Assembly (NCBI GenBank): GCA_964344985.1
Contig: CAYFPI010000008.1
Span: 1 to 64,000 of the forward strand
Reading direction: 5' to 3'
DNA: 64,000 nucleotides
Origin: Thioglobus_A sp964344985
Lineage (GTDB): Bacteria; Pseudomonadota; Gammaproteobacteria; PS1; Pseudothioglobaceae
Both the position numbers and the translations under genes were made by a program. Position 1 is the first letter of the stretch. Each line of letters begins with the position of its first letter. Below are positions 42,847-51,846 of this stretch, one piece after another. The notes beneath the pieces were generated by a model. It was not told the DNA's origin, did no database searches, and worked only from the letters and a program-made list of their open reading frames with translations.

Positions 42847-43982
42847 AAATTTTCAATATTAAAACACTTCGTCATTATTGGCATTATTTCAAAATGGATA
42901 CGCCGTTATTTATTTTGTTAATGATTATTAGTGGGTTTGGTTTAATGGTGCTTTACTCTGCTTCTGCAAGCTCTATCCAAACCATCTATAAGCAACTTTT
43001 TCACTTTGCTTTAGCCATCAGCGCCATGCTGGTTATTGCACAAATACCACCTTACCAGCTTAGACGTTTTTCACCTTATTTAATGCTGTTTGGTATTTTT
43101 TTACTTATTTTAGTATTACTATTTGGATCAAGTGGCGGTGGTGCACAGCGTTGGCTTAATCTTGGTTTTGTTCGATTTCAACCCTCTGAGATAATGAAGG
43201 TTATTGTGCCTATTGCCATTGCTTCAATCTTAAGTGATAAAACACTCCCTCCCAAACCTTTGCCAATTTTCTTATCTATTATTTCTATCTCGGTTATTGT
43301 TTTACTAATTGCCAAACAGCCAGATTTAGGAACCTCGCTACTAATTGGTGCATCAGGCCTCTACGTATTATTCTTCTCAGGTATTCGTATTCAACTAATT
43401 AAAAATAATTGGTTAAACCTTGCACTGATTTCTTCTTTGATAACTGCGGGTGCTTATGTTGCCTGGAACTACCTGCTCATGGCTTATCAAAAAAAGCGAA
43501 TCATGACTTTAATCGACCCTTCGTCTGATCCGCTAGGTTCGGGCTACCATATCTTGCAATCAAAAATTGCCATTGGATCAGGTGGATTATTTGGCAAAGG
43601 TTTGGAGCAAGGCTCACAATCTCAACTAAACTTTCTACCAGAACATGCTACAGATTTCATCTTTGCAGTAATTGCTGAAGAGCTTGGTTTTATGGGTGTT
43701 GTTCTACTATTTTCTATTTACGCACTTATTATTTATCGTTCGTTTGTTATCTCCTTTCAGGCTGAAGACAACTTCTCTAAACTACTAGGCGCAAGTCTAA
43801 CACTTACATTCTTTACTTATATTTTTGTCAATATTGGTATGGTATCAGGCCTATTGCCAGTGGTTGGTGTGCCGCTGCCTTTGATTAGTTATGGAGGGTC
43901 GTCACTCATTACACTAATGGCCAGTTTTGGTATTATTATGTCAATACGCAAACATAAAACCCCGAGATACTTACAAAAATAA
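42843..43982 (+). CDS. rodA: Rod-shape peptidoglycan polymerase RodA
   Basis: RodA is the SEDS glycosyltransferase of the elongasome. It has 379 residues from a GTG start that overlaps the preceding stop by 4 bases. Motifs are LYSASASSIQTIYKQ, RWLNLGFVRFQPSEIMKVIVP, AKQPDLGTSLLIGASGLYVLF, LPEHATDFIFAVIAEELGF and VPLPLISYGGSS. RodA is distinguished from the FtsW at 12660 by its neighbours mltB and dac. The next gene starts within its TAA (TAATG). Confidence 0.95.
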   Translation: MKIFNIKTLRHYWHYFKMDTPLFILLMIISGFGLMVLYSASASSIQTIYKQLFHFALAISAMLVIAQIPPYQLRRFSPYLMLFGIFLLILVLLFGSSGGGAQRWLNLGFVRFQPSEIMKVIVPIAIASILSDKTLPPKPLPIFLSIISISVIVLLIAKQPDLGTSLLIGASGLYVLFFSGIRIQLIKNNWLNLALISSLITAGAYVAWNYLLMAYQKKRIMTLIDPSSDPLGSGYHILQSKIAIGSGGLFGKGLEQGSQSQLNFLPEHATDFIFAVIAEELGFMGVVLLFSIYALIIYRSFVISFQAEDNFSKLLGASLTLTFFTYIFVNIGMVSGLLPVVGVPLPLISYGGSSLITLMASFGIIMSIRKHKTPRYLQK

Positions 43983-44980
43983 TGATGCGTCTATTAATAC
44001 TTTTTTGTATATTTTTCTCTAGCAGTATTGTTGCAAAAACACTACCGGCAACTGATTTTAAAATCACTCACGAGTTTATCAATACAATGGTCAAAAACCA
44101 CCAGTTTGATAAAAATGAACTACTAGCAATTTTCTCTAAAGTTAATCTTATTGTTGCCGATAAAAATAAAAAAACGCTTAAGAAAAAAACCAAAAGAAAA
44201 CCAATCTCTTGGGACAAGTACAAAGCTTTATTTATAACCGATAAGCGCATTAACAATGGCGTTCAATTCTACAAAGACAATCTAGCCACCCTTAAACGAG
44301 CAGAAAAACAGTTTAATGTTCCAGCTGAAATTATCGTTGCCATCTTGGGTATTGAAACCAACTACGGCAACAACAAAGGCACACATGCAACCCTTGAAAC
44401 CCTTTCAAGACTCTCATTTGGCAAACATCGTCGCAAGAAATTCTATCTAAAAGAATTAGAAAATTTTCTTCTAATGGTGCGAGAAAACACACTCCCACCT
44501 TTATCCATCAAAGGCTCTTATGCTGGCGCTCTGGGTTATGCACAATTTATTCCTAGCTCTTATCGTCACTACGCCATTGATTATGATCACGATAAAAAAG
44601 TAGATTTATTTTCAAGCCCTGCCGATGCTATCGGCTCTATCGCCAATTATTTTGACAAGCATCAATGGCATAATGGCGGCACATTTGCACAACCCATGCA
44701 GTTAAATAAAACACAATTAAAATACGCAAAGTCCAGCACCAACAAACCGAAAAAAAATGCCAAATACTGGCGTGACAAAGGTTTTATTATTAATAACTCC
44801 ATTAACAACAAAACCAAACTCGCTTTTATTAAACTACCTCAGGATTCTGGTTTTGAAACTTGGCTGACTTTCTGGAATTTTTACGTACTAACTCGTTATA
44901 ATCATGACAACAGATACGCCATGACAGCTTACCAATTATCTGAAAAAATTAAACAAAAATTCAATCAAAACACTGACTAA
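43982..44980 (+). CDS. mltB: Membrane-bound lytic murein transglycosylase B
   Basis: MltB cleaves the glycan strand to release anhydro-muropeptides. It has 332 residues with a signal region MMRLLILFCIFFSSSIVA. The catalytic Glu is in VAILGIETNYGNNKGTHATLETL. The later block SYAGALGYAQFIPSSYRHYAIDYDHD is typical. No lipobox cysteine is obvious, so it may be soluble periplasmic in spite of the family name. A Lys-rich insert (NKKTLKKKTKRK) near residue 60 is unusual. Confidence 0.93.
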   Translation: MMRLLILFCIFFSSSIVAKTLPATDFKITHEFINTMVKNHQFDKNELLAIFSKVNLIVADKNKKTLKKKTKRKPISWDKYKALFITDKRINNGVQFYKDNLATLKRAEKQFNVPAEIIVAILGIETNYGNNKGTHATLETLSRLSFGKHRRKKFYLKELENFLLMVRENTLPPLSIKGSYAGALGYAQFIPSSYRHYAIDYDHDKKVDLFSSPADAIGSIANYFDKHQWHNGGTFAQPMQLNKTQLKYAKSSTNKPKKNAKYWRDKGFIINNSINNKTKLAFIKLPQDSGFETWLTFWNFYVLTRYNHDNRYAMTAYQLSEKIKQKFNQNTD

Positions 44981-44984
44981 TAGC

Positions 44985-46112
44985 ATGACTCAAAATACAC
45001 TTATAAAGCTAACCATTGCATTTGTTGCAAGCATTGCCATTAATACACATGCAGCGATTTTTATTACCCCTAAAGCGCCAGAAATTAACGCGGCAGCTTA
45101 CACTGTGCTTGACTACAACTCTAACAAAATCATTGCCAGTAACAACCAGCATGAAAAAAGAGCACCTGCAAGTCTAACCAAACTAATGACTGCTTATGTG
45201 GTTTTTCAGCTTATTAAAGACGGTCGTGCATCTTTAGAAGATCAAGTATTAATCAGTAAAAAAGCTTGGAAAACTGGCGGATCAAAAAGTTTTGTTGAGG
45301 TTGGAAAAACAATCAAACTAGAAACTTTACTAAAAGGTATGATCATTCAATCTGGCAATGATTCATCAGTTGCACTAGCAGAACACATTGCTGGTACAGA
45401 AGGTACCTTTGCAACTTACATGAATGAATACGCGCGCGAGCTAGGCATGAAGAACTCACGTTTTGAAAACGCTTCTGGTCTGCCACATGATGATCAATAT
45501 ACAAGCGCATCAGACATGGCGCTTTTAGCAGCTGCCACCATTCGTGATTTTCCTGAATTTTATCCATGGTATGCGCAAAAAGAATTTACCTATCATGGTA
45601 TTAAGCAGCATAATCGAAACAAGCTTTTATGGAGCGATCATACGGTTGATGGCCTTAAAACTGGATTTACTAAAAAAGCAGGCTACAATCTAGTTGCAAG
45701 CGCTAATCGTGTCGGAATGCGCCTAATCTCAGTTGTATTGGGTTCAACAAGTGCAGATGCCAGAACCTCTCAAACTCAAAAAATTCTAGATTATGGGTTT
45801 AGATTTTTCGAAACTCAAAATATTAAAAATATCACCAAAGAAGTTCCAATTTCTAGCAGTATAAAAGATACTATCAAAATTGGCACAACAGGTGAAACCA
45901 ACCTAACACTAGCACGTGGTCAATTTAAACTTTCTGATCAGGTAATTGAGCTGTCTAGCGACTTAACGGCGCCAATCGCCAAAGGCGATTCTGTTGGTCG
46001 ATTACTGATTCAATTTGAAGGGAAAAATATGGCCAGCATTCCTTTAGTTGCTCTTGAAGATGCTGATCAATCAGGATTTTTCTCTCGTATGTTGGAGAAA
46101 GTTGGGCTTTAA
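44985..46112 (+). CDS. dacA: D-alanyl-D-alanine carboxypeptidase (penicillin-binding protein 5/6 family)
   Basis: The enzyme trims the terminal D-Ala from peptidoglycan stem peptides. It has 375 residues. Active-site motifs are SxxK in PASLTKLMTAYVVF, SGN in IQSGNDSSVALAEHI and KTG in DGLKTGFTKKAGYNLVA. A signal peptide (IAFVASIAINTHA) starts the protein, and an amphipathic helix ends it (FFSRMLEKVGL), as in DacA/DacC. No rlpA lies between mltB and this gene. Translation of the next gene couples at TAATG. Confidence 0.95.
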   Translation: MTQNTLIKLTIAFVASIAINTHAAIFITPKAPEINAAAYTVLDYNSNKIIASNNQHEKRAPASLTKLMTAYVVFQLIKDGRASLEDQVLISKKAWKTGGSKSFVEVGKTIKLETLLKGMIIQSGNDSSVALAEHIAGTEGTFATYMNEYARELGMKNSRFENASGLPHDDQYTSASDMALLAAATIRDFPEFYPWYAQKEFTYHGIKQHNRNKLLWSDHTVDGLKTGFTKKAGYNLVASANRVGMRLISVVLGSTSADARTSQTQKILDYGFRFFETQNIKNITKEVPISSSIKDTIKIGTTGETNLTLARGQFKLSDQVIELSSDLTAPIAKGDSVGRLLIQFEGKNMASIPLVALEDADQSGFFSRMLEKVGL

Positions 46113-46945
46113 TGGTCTACCTTAACGGCGAATTTATCGCAAAAGAAAAAGCCTCTATTTCGGTAATGGATAGAGGTTTTTTATTTGGCGATGGTGTCTA
46201 TGAAGTCATTCCCGTTTATCAGGGAAAAATATTTCGCTTATCAGAGCACCTAACCCGCTTACAAAATAGTCTTGACTCGGTTCAAATATTCAACCCCTAC
46301 TCAGACTCCAAGTGGAAAAACATACTGCTTGAATTGATTAGCAGTTCATCTCAAGCCAACCAGTCAATCTATTTGCAAATTACTCGTGGCGTTGACACTA
46401 GTAGAAAACATAGTTTTGATAAACTAACACCTACTGTCTTTATAGAAACAAACCCTTTAACCCCTAGGTCAAAATCTGATCTAGAAAATGGTTATTCTGC
46501 CATTATTCAAGCTGATTTTCGCTGGGAAAGATGCGATATTAAAGCCACCTCTTTACTAGCTAATACCATGTATTCTCAACAAGCTAAACAAGCTCAAGTG
46601 GAAGAAGTAATTTTGCATCGAGATAGTGCAATTACCGAAGGTGCTACCTCAAATGTTTTTATTGTTAAAAATAGCACTTTATTTACCCACCCTACTGGCA
46701 CCCACATTCTATCCGGCATTACGCGTGATCTTGTAATCGAAAGCGCAAAAAATTGCAATCTAACCATTAATGAATCCTCAGTTGATGTTAATGAGTTACT
46801 AGATGCTGATGAAGTTTGGATTTCCAGCTCAACTCGCGAAGTTATGCCCCTTGTCAAAATAGACAACCAACTCATTAACAATGGAAAAGTTGGCAAATAT
46901 TGGTCGCAAGTTTATGATTATTATCAGCAGTTAAAAAATGACTAA
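46112..46945 (+). CDS. dat: D-amino-acid aminotransferase (PLP class IV)
   Basis: The protein has 277 residues and is a fold-type IV PLP enzyme. It begins MVYLNGEFIAKEKASISVMDRGFLFGDGVYEVI, has the Lys-bearing IKATSLLANTMYS and the cofactor block VILHRDSAITEGATSNVFIV. D-alanine transaminase (Dat) fits best because of its position right after a D-Ala-releasing carboxypeptidase; branched-chain or aminodeoxychorismate-lyase relatives share the motifs. It overlaps the next gene by 8 bases. Confidence 0.85.
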   Translation: MVYLNGEFIAKEKASISVMDRGFLFGDGVYEVIPVYQGKIFRLSEHLTRLQNSLDSVQIFNPYSDSKWKNILLELISSSSQANQSIYLQITRGVDTSRKHSFDKLTPTVFIETNPLTPRSKSDLENGYSAIIQADFRWERCDIKATSLLANTMYSQQAKQAQVEEVILHRDSAITEGATSNVFIVKNSTLFTHPTGTHILSGITRDLVIESAKNCNLTINESSVDVNELLDADEVWISSSTREVMPLVKIDNQLINNGKVGKYWSQVYDYYQQLKND

Positions 46946-47873
46946 CGACAAGCGACTAGATCAACTTGAAGATTGGTTAGAAGTTTTTTTTAATGATGCT
47001 GATTTTGTCATCTCAACAGCTAGTGATGATGCTAGTTTTCGTCGTTATTTTCGCATTGAACGCAATAATGCAACTTTTATTGCTATGGATGCACCACCTG
47101 AAAAAGAGAACTCGTCAGCATTTGTTGCCATTGCAACACTGCTTAATAATAACAATATTCACGCGCCCAAAATTATTGAAAAAGATTTGGATAAAGGTTT
47201 TTTACTAATTGAAGACCTAGGCAACACAACCTTTTTGCAAGCCTTAAAAGGTAAGTTTGATCTTAATTTATACAAAACTGCAATTGATGAATTAATCAAA
47301 TTACAAACCATTAACACTACTGATCAAAATCTTAAATCATATGACAATCAACTATTAACGCAAGAAATGCAACTGCTTATTGATTGGTATTTACCCAAAA
47401 ACACCTCTCAAAAACATTTAGACAAATTAAGAAAAATCTTTGATTTATTAATCATTAATGCCGCCAATTCACCACAAGTATTCGTACACCGTGACTATCA
47501 CGCTCGCAACCTTATGATCACTAATAATAAGATTAGCATTATTGATTTTCAAGACGCAGTCATTGGCTCCAATACTTACGATTTGGTATCACTACTTAAG
47601 GACGCTTACTTTGAATTAAGCCTAACTAACATTCAAACTTTACTTGATTATTTTTATAAGCAGTCCAATATTAAAACACCTTTCAAAGATTTTGAAAAAC
47701 AGTTTGACCTTATGGGTTTGCAACGCCACTTAAAAGTACTGGGGATTTTCAAACGACTTTCAGTTAGAGATGGCAAGCATCAATATCTAGATGACATTCC
47801 ATTGGTTAAAAAATACACGCTACAAATAGCCGATAAATATTCAGAATTTGCCTTTTTAAGGGAAGTTTTATGA
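46938..47873 (+). CDS. amgK: N-acetylmuramate/N-acetylglucosamine kinase AmgK
   Basis: AmgK phosphorylates MurNAc (and GlcNAc) at C1 in the peptidoglycan recycling route that leads to UDP-MurNAc. It has 311 residues and an aminoglycoside phosphotransferase fold: SDDASFRRYFRIE, GFLLIEDLGNTTFLQAL, FVHRDYHARNLMI (HxDxxxxN), and KISIIDFQDAVIGSNTYDLVSLL. The next gene murU overlaps by 4 bases, which is the diagnostic amgK-murU pair known from Pseudomonas. Confidence 0.92.
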   Translation: MTNDKRLDQLEDWLEVFFNDADFVISTASDDASFRRYFRIERNNATFIAMDAPPEKENSSAFVAIATLLNNNNIHAPKIIEKDLDKGFLLIEDLGNTTFLQALKGKFDLNLYKTAIDELIKLQTINTTDQNLKSYDNQLLTQEMQLLIDWYLPKNTSQKHLDKLRKIFDLLIINAANSPQVFVHRDYHARNLMITNNKISIIDFQDAVIGSNTYDLVSLLKDAYFELSLTNIQTLLDYFYKQSNIKTPFKDFEKQFDLMGLQRHLKVLGIFKRLSVRDGKHQYLDDIPLVKKYTLQIADKYSEFAFLREVL

Positions 47874-48532
47874 TTGGCATGATTCTAGCAGCAGGCAGAG
47901 GTGAACGCATGATGCCACTGACCAAAAACACCCCCAAACCACTGATAAAAGTTAAAGGAATTGCACTTATTGAGCACTCAATTAATGCGCTTAAAAAAGC
48001 TGGAATAATTGATATTGTGATTAACATTGCCTACTTAGGCGATCAGATTAAATCTCACTTAGAAGATGGCTCAAAATTTGGCGTAAATATCACCTATAGT
48101 GATGAATCAAAAGGTGCGCTAGAAACTGCAGGTGGTATTATTAAAGCCCTGCCCTTACTTGGCAATAAGCCTTTTATAGTCATTAATTCTGATGTGCTGT
48201 GTGATTATGACCTGTCCAAACTAACACTACCTATTGGATCGCTAGCCCACCTTGTACTAATTAACAATCCTGCTCATAATCAAAAAGGTGATTTTTCACT
48301 AATAAACAATCATCAAATTGTAAGTACTCATGCTCAAACTTACACTTTTTCTGGTGTTGGTATTTACCACCCTGATTTTTTCAAAAATCACACACATGTT
48401 CAAGGAAAATTACCACTCTATCCACTGCTTACAGAGGCTATTTCTAACGCCCAACTCAGTGGCGAATATTATACGGGCTACTGGCAGGATGTCGGCACAC
48501 CTGAGCGTCTAGAGTTGGCCAATAAGTCTTAA
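47870..48532 (+). CDS. murU: N-acetylmuramate-1-phosphate uridylyltransferase MurU
   Basis: MurU makes UDP-MurNAc from MurNAc-1-phosphate and UTP, bypassing MurA/MurB. The protein has 220 residues of the nucleotidyltransferase family: MILAAGRGERMMPLTKNTPKPL (the sugar-nucleotide loop), GALETAGGIIKALPLLG, NSDVLCDYD (metal Asp), and the YWQDVGTPERL end. Its overlap with amgK makes the salvage assignment strong. It is last in the rodA-mltB-dac-dat-amgK-murU series. Confidence 0.92.
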   Translation: MIGMILAAGRGERMMPLTKNTPKPLIKVKGIALIEHSINALKKAGIIDIVINIAYLGDQIKSHLEDGSKFGVNITYSDESKGALETAGGIIKALPLLGNKPFIVINSDVLCDYDLSKLTLPIGSLAHLVLINNPAHNQKGDFSLINNHQIVSTHAQTYTFSGVGIYHPDFFKNHTHVQGKLPLYPLLTEAISNAQLSGEYYTGYWQDVGTPERLELANKS

Positions 48533-48694
48533 AAAACCTGTCATTTTAAAAAAATCCAAAATTTTTTAAAAGTCCAGAAAAAAATTCACAAATAGCTTAT
48601 TTTTATAGATTTTTAAGGCGTTTTATCTATTGATAACGCTTAAACATAACCTTATATTAGGTCATTTGCATTATTTTCAAAATTTTTAATCAAG

Positions 48695-48726
48695 TTGTTT
48701 TTAACATTCATTTATTCAAGTAAAAT
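48695..48726 (+). promoter_or_regulatory. Probable promoter of the 4.5S RNA gene
   Basis: TAAAAT at 48721-48726 lies 7 bases before the mature 5' end of the RNA (48734), as a -10 should. The best -35 (TTGTTT, 48695-48700) is 20 bases away, longer than ideal. The rest of the 201-base gap after murU is AT-rich and shows nothing else I can name. Confidence 0.45.
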
Positions 48727-48733
48727 AATTTTT

Positions 48734-48842
48734 GGTAGTGCTTAGGGTGCGCTTGCAATGAATGGTTACAAACCCCGCCAGGTCCGGAAGGAAGCAACGG
48801 TAGTAATTTTTTCATGTGCTGGATGTTATTCTAGGTGCTGCC
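48734..48842 (+). ncRNA. ffs: Signal recognition particle 4.5S RNA (small bacterial type)
   Basis: The conserved apical loop of SRP RNA is present as CCAGGTCCGGAAGGAAGCAA. The ends pair: GGTAGTGC at 48734-48741 with GGTGCTGCC at 48834-48842 (some G-U). This gives a rod of about 109 bases. The RNA binds Ffh and directs nascent membrane proteins to FtsY. A T-rich run follows. Placement directly before dnaX is common in gammaproteobacteria. Confidence 0.95.
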
Positions 48843-48865
48843 ATTTTTAATTTATTTTTTTAAGC

Positions 48866-50482
48866 ATGAGTGAGCACTATCAAGTTCTAGCCCGCAAGTA
48901 TCGTCCGCACACCTTTGGTGAATTGGTCGGTCAAACTCACGCTAAAAAAACCCTAATCAATGCACTGGATGCAAACAATCTGCATCACGGATTTTTATTC
49001 ACAGGTACGCGAGGTGTTGGAAAAACCACCATTGCTCGTATTTTTGCCAAATCTATTAATTGTGAACAAGGAGTAAGTTCTACACCCTGTGGCACCTGTC
49101 CTACTTGTTTAGAGATTGATAAAGGTCAATCTGTTGATTTAATCGAACTAGACGCCGCATCACACACAGGTGTGGATAACATGCGCGATATTTTAGAAAA
49201 TGCGCAGTATATGCCCACTAAAAATCGCTACAAGATTTATCTGATTGACGAGGTGCACATGCTTTCTAAAAGTAGTTTTAATGCACTGCTTAAAACTCTA
49301 GAAGAGCCGCCTGAGCATGTTAAATTTTTATTAGCAACCACCGATCCACAAAAACTACCAATTACAGTTTTATCTCGTTGTTTGCAGTTCACCTTATCAC
49401 AACTCTCACACGATGAAATTTTAGGTCAGCTTAAATTTATTATGAATGCTGAGAATCTAAGCTATGAAGAGTCAGCGCTGAGTCAGATTGCCAATTTTGG
49501 CAATGGTTCCATGCGTGATGCATTAAGCTTGCTTGATCAGTCTATCTCTTATGGAAATGGCAATGTCACCAGTCAAGACATTAAAGCCATGCTTGGACTT
49601 GTGCATCATGATGATATTATTATTCTTGTTAAACATCTATTTAATCAAGATGCAAAAGCAGTGATTGAATTTATTAAAGATTTATCACACCGTGGTGAAA
49701 ACCTGACCAACGCATTAAAAGATTTAAGTTCTTTGTTTCACCAAATATCAATAGCGCAAATTGTTGATACTGACAATACTGAGGCTAAAGAACTGGCTCA
49801 ACAAATCTCCAATCAAGATTTACAAATTTTTTATCAAATGGCTATTAATGGTGCCAAAGATATGCCACTTGCGCCAAGCGAGCAAATTGGCTTTGAAATG
49901 ACACTCTTAAGAATGCTTGCATTTCATAGCGACACTCAAGCAATAGGTGACAAGCAACACACAGCAGCCCAGAAGGAAAAAAAAACTCTAAAAATCAAGC
50001 CTGAAGTTAAGAGTCAAAATACAGCCACTTCACAACAAGCAGTAGTCAAGCCACAAGTAGAGCCACCAACAGTCAAAACCACAACACTTGATGTTGTCAA
50101 TCAAACTCAGTGGGAGCTACTTACTCAAAGTTTAACTTTTAATGGTGGCGCGCAAATGCTAATCAAAAATACACTATTTGAAAACTTAGATGGCTCAACC
50201 ATCACGCTAACTCTGGATGAACAATTTACTAACCTATTGAGCGATCATGTGCAGAAAAGTATTTTAACAACACTTAGAAAAACTTACCCTGATATAGATT
50301 TGGTTATCAATCTAGGAAGTCCAAAATCTCAAACGTTAGCGCAAAAAGAAACACAGGCTAGAGATGAGCACTTAGCTAAAATACAACAACAATTTTTAAA
50401 CGATGCAGTTGTACAGAAACTAGAGCAAACTTTTAATGCAAAAGTTAACATTAACTCAATTAAAGAAATTACAAAACATTAA
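48866..50482 (+). CDS. dnaX: DNA polymerase III subunits tau/gamma
   Basis: DnaX is the clamp-loader ATPase. The protein has 538 residues. The AAA+ part has GTRGVGKTTIARIFAKSINC (P-loop), a zinc site C-x8-C-x2-C-x2-C (CEQGVSSTPCGTCPTC), LIDEVHMLSKSSFNALLKTLEEPP and the sensor SRCLQF. Domain III follows to about 365, then the tau-specific tail. An A9 run at codons 371-373 sits exactly at the domain III/IV boundary, where a gamma product would end. The tail is shorter than in E. coli tau. ybaB and recR follow. Confidence 0.96.
   Translation: MSEHYQVLARKYRPHTFGELVGQTHAKKTLINALDANNLHHGFLFTGTRGVGKTTIARIFAKSINCEQGVSSTPCGTCPTCLEIDKGQSVDLIELDAASHTGVDNMRDILENAQYMPTKNRYKIYLIDEVHMLSKSSFNALLKTLEEPPEHVKFLLATTDPQKLPITVLSRCLQFTLSQLSHDEILGQLKFIMNAENLSYEESALSQIANFGNGSMRDALSLLDQSISYGNGNVTSQDIKAMLGLVHHDDIIILVKHLFNQDAKAVIEFIKDLSHRGENLTNALKDLSSLFHQISIAQIVDTDNTEAKELAQQISNQDLQIFYQMAINGAKDMPLAPSEQIGFEMTLLRMLAFHSDTQAIGDKQHTAAQKEKKTLKIKPEVKSQNTATSQQAVVKPQVEPPTVKTTTLDVVNQTQWELLTQSLTFNGGAQMLIKNTLFENLDGSTITLTLDEQFTNLLSDHVQKSILTTLRKTYPDIDLVINLGSPKSQTLAQKETQARDEHLAKIQQQFLNDAVVQKLEQTFNAKVNINSIKEITKH
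49977..49985 (+). promoter_or_regulatory. Homopolymer A9 slippage site in dnaX
   Basis: Nine A fall as GAA AAA AAA ACT at codons 371-374. One base less gives CTC TAA, a stop after residue 374. One base more, or a -1 ribosomal shift, gives AAC TCT AAA AAT CAA GCC TGA, a stop after residue 379. Both make a gamma-like protein. Thermus dnaX uses an A9 run in this way. Confidence 0.6.
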
Positions 50483-50495
50483 ATAAGGAGAACCT

Positions 50496-50819
50496 ATGTT
50501 TAAAGGCGGAATGGCTGGCATGATGAAAAAAGCCCAGCAAATGCAAGATAATATGCAAAAAGCACAAGAGGAAATTAAACAACTAAGTGCTACTGGAAAA
50601 GCAGCTGGTGGCGCGGTCGAAATTACTATTAACGGCGAGCATCTTGCCACTAATATCAAAATTGATGAAATGGTTATGGATGATAAAGACATGCTTGAAG
50701 ATTTAATTCTAACCGCCATGAATGATGCAACAGGACAAATTGCACAGGCATCAGAAGCCAAAATGAAAGGTGTTACTGGTGGCATGAATCTTCCAGGTGG
50801 AATGAACCTGCCATTTTAA
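50496..50819 (+). CDS. ybaB: YbaB/EbfC nucleoid-associated protein
   Basis: A small dimeric DNA-binding protein of 107 residues, between dnaX and recR as usual. It begins MFKGGMAGMMKKAQQMQDNMQKAQEEI and continues TGKAAGGAVEITINGEH and LEDLILTAMNDAT. It ends GGMNLPGGMNLPF. Ribosome site AAGGAG lies upstream. Role: nucleoid organisation and gene regulation in relatives. Confidence 0.96.
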   Translation: MFKGGMAGMMKKAQQMQDNMQKAQEEIKQLSATGKAAGGAVEITINGEHLATNIKIDEMVMDDKDMLEDLILTAMNDATGQIAQASEAKMKGVTGGMNLPGGMNLPF

Positions 50820-50831
50820 TACCATTAATCA

Positions 50832-51416
50832 ATGATTGAATCACTCAACAAGGCTTTTTGCACTCTCCCTGGTGTTGGCTCAAAAACTGCGCAACGCTTT
50901 GTTTACCACTTATTAGAGCGAAACCGCGAAGGTGGGATGAATCTTGCTAAAGCGCTAGTTGACGCCATGGAGCATGTAAAGCATTGCAACTCTTGTAGAA
51001 CACTAACTGAAAAAGACATTTGTGATATTTGTGCCAGTGAATCTCGCAATTCTGCTCAGTTATGTATTGTGGAAACACCGAGTGATATTCACGCTATTGA
51101 ACAAAGCGGTATTTACAAGGGTAAGTACTTTGTACTTAGTGGCTACCTATCCCCTATTGACGGCATTGGTGCGGCAGAATTAGGACTGGATGATCTTGAA
51201 AAAAAACTACAAGATCAACATATTGAAGAGATTATTCTAGCCACCAATGCAACTGTTGAAGGAGAAGTGACAGCACACTATATTAGCAATATGGCTAAGC
51301 AATTTGATGTTCAAATCACTCGCATTGCGCACGGAATCCCAATTGGTGGTGAGCTAGAGTATGCCGATATTAACACCATTGCTCACGCCTTATCTGGTCG
51401 TAAAAATTACGACTAA
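50832..51416 (+). CDS. recR: Recombination mediator RecR
   Basis: RecR with RecO/RecF loads RecA on gapped DNA. It has 194 residues. A helix-hairpin-helix start (LPGVGSKTAQRFVYHLLE) is followed by a zinc finger (CNSCRTLTEKDICDIC) and a Toprim domain (LCIVETPSDIHAIEQSGIYKGKYFVLSG, then LATNATVEGEVTAHYI). The final TRIAHGIPIGGELEYADINTIAHAL is family-typical. It ends overlapping the convergent gloA by 4 bases. Confidence 0.97.
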   Translation: MIESLNKAFCTLPGVGSKTAQRFVYHLLERNREGGMNLAKALVDAMEHVKHCNSCRTLTEKDICDICASESRNSAQLCIVETPSDIHAIEQSGIYKGKYFVLSGYLSPIDGIGAAELGLDDLEKKLQDQHIEEIILATNATVEGEVTAHYISNMAKQFDVQITRIAHGIPIGGELEYADINTIAHALSGRKNYD

Positions 51417-51799
51417 AATTTCTTAGACAAAAGCTCAATTTCATAGCCATCTGGATCTTGTAAAAACCCTACAATTGTATCTCCTGCACTCATAGGCCCT
51501 GCCTCTCTAAGAATTTTAACACCCTGTTGTTTTGCCTTATCAACTGCCTGATAAACATCATCAACATTAATAGCAATATGACCAAACCCACTGCCCAAAT
51601 CATATTGATCTTTGCCCCAATTGTAAGTTAACTCAATGGCGGGATTTTCAGATTCATCGCCATAACCTAAAAATGCCAATGTAAATTCACCCTTGGGATA
51701 ATCTTTTTGCCTTAACAGTGTCATACCCAAAACTTCAGTATAAAACTTAATAGATTCATCCAAATTACCCACTCGTAACATTGTATGTAAAATTCTCAT
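51413..51799 (-). CDS. gloA: Lactoylglutathione lyase (glyoxalase I)
   Basis: GloA isomerises the hemithioacetal of methylglyoxal and glutathione. It has 128 residues. It starts MRILHTMLRVGNLDESIKFY and shows ENPAIELTYNWG, SGFGHIAINVDDVYQAV and FLQDPDGYEIELL. Metal ligands His5, Glu56-like, His74-like and Glu122-like are present. Length and the Ni-type short form are normal. Confidence 0.95.
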   Translation of the reverse strand: MRILHTMLRVGNLDESIKFYTEVLGMTLLRQKDYPKGEFTLAFLGYGDESENPAIELTYNWGKDQYDLGSGFGHIAINVDDVYQAVDKAKQQGVKILREAGPMSAGDTIVGFLQDPDGYEIELLSKKF

Positions 51800-51846
51800 A
51801 AAGCCATCTATAATAAATAAAAAATTCTATTATAAACACCAATCAA

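Noticed and set aside
49971..49976. AGAAGG before the dnaX A run as a frameshift-stimulating ribosome site
   Set aside because: It directly abuts the run. Stimulators of -1 frameshifting lie about 10-14 bases upstream, so it does not support a ribosomal mechanism.
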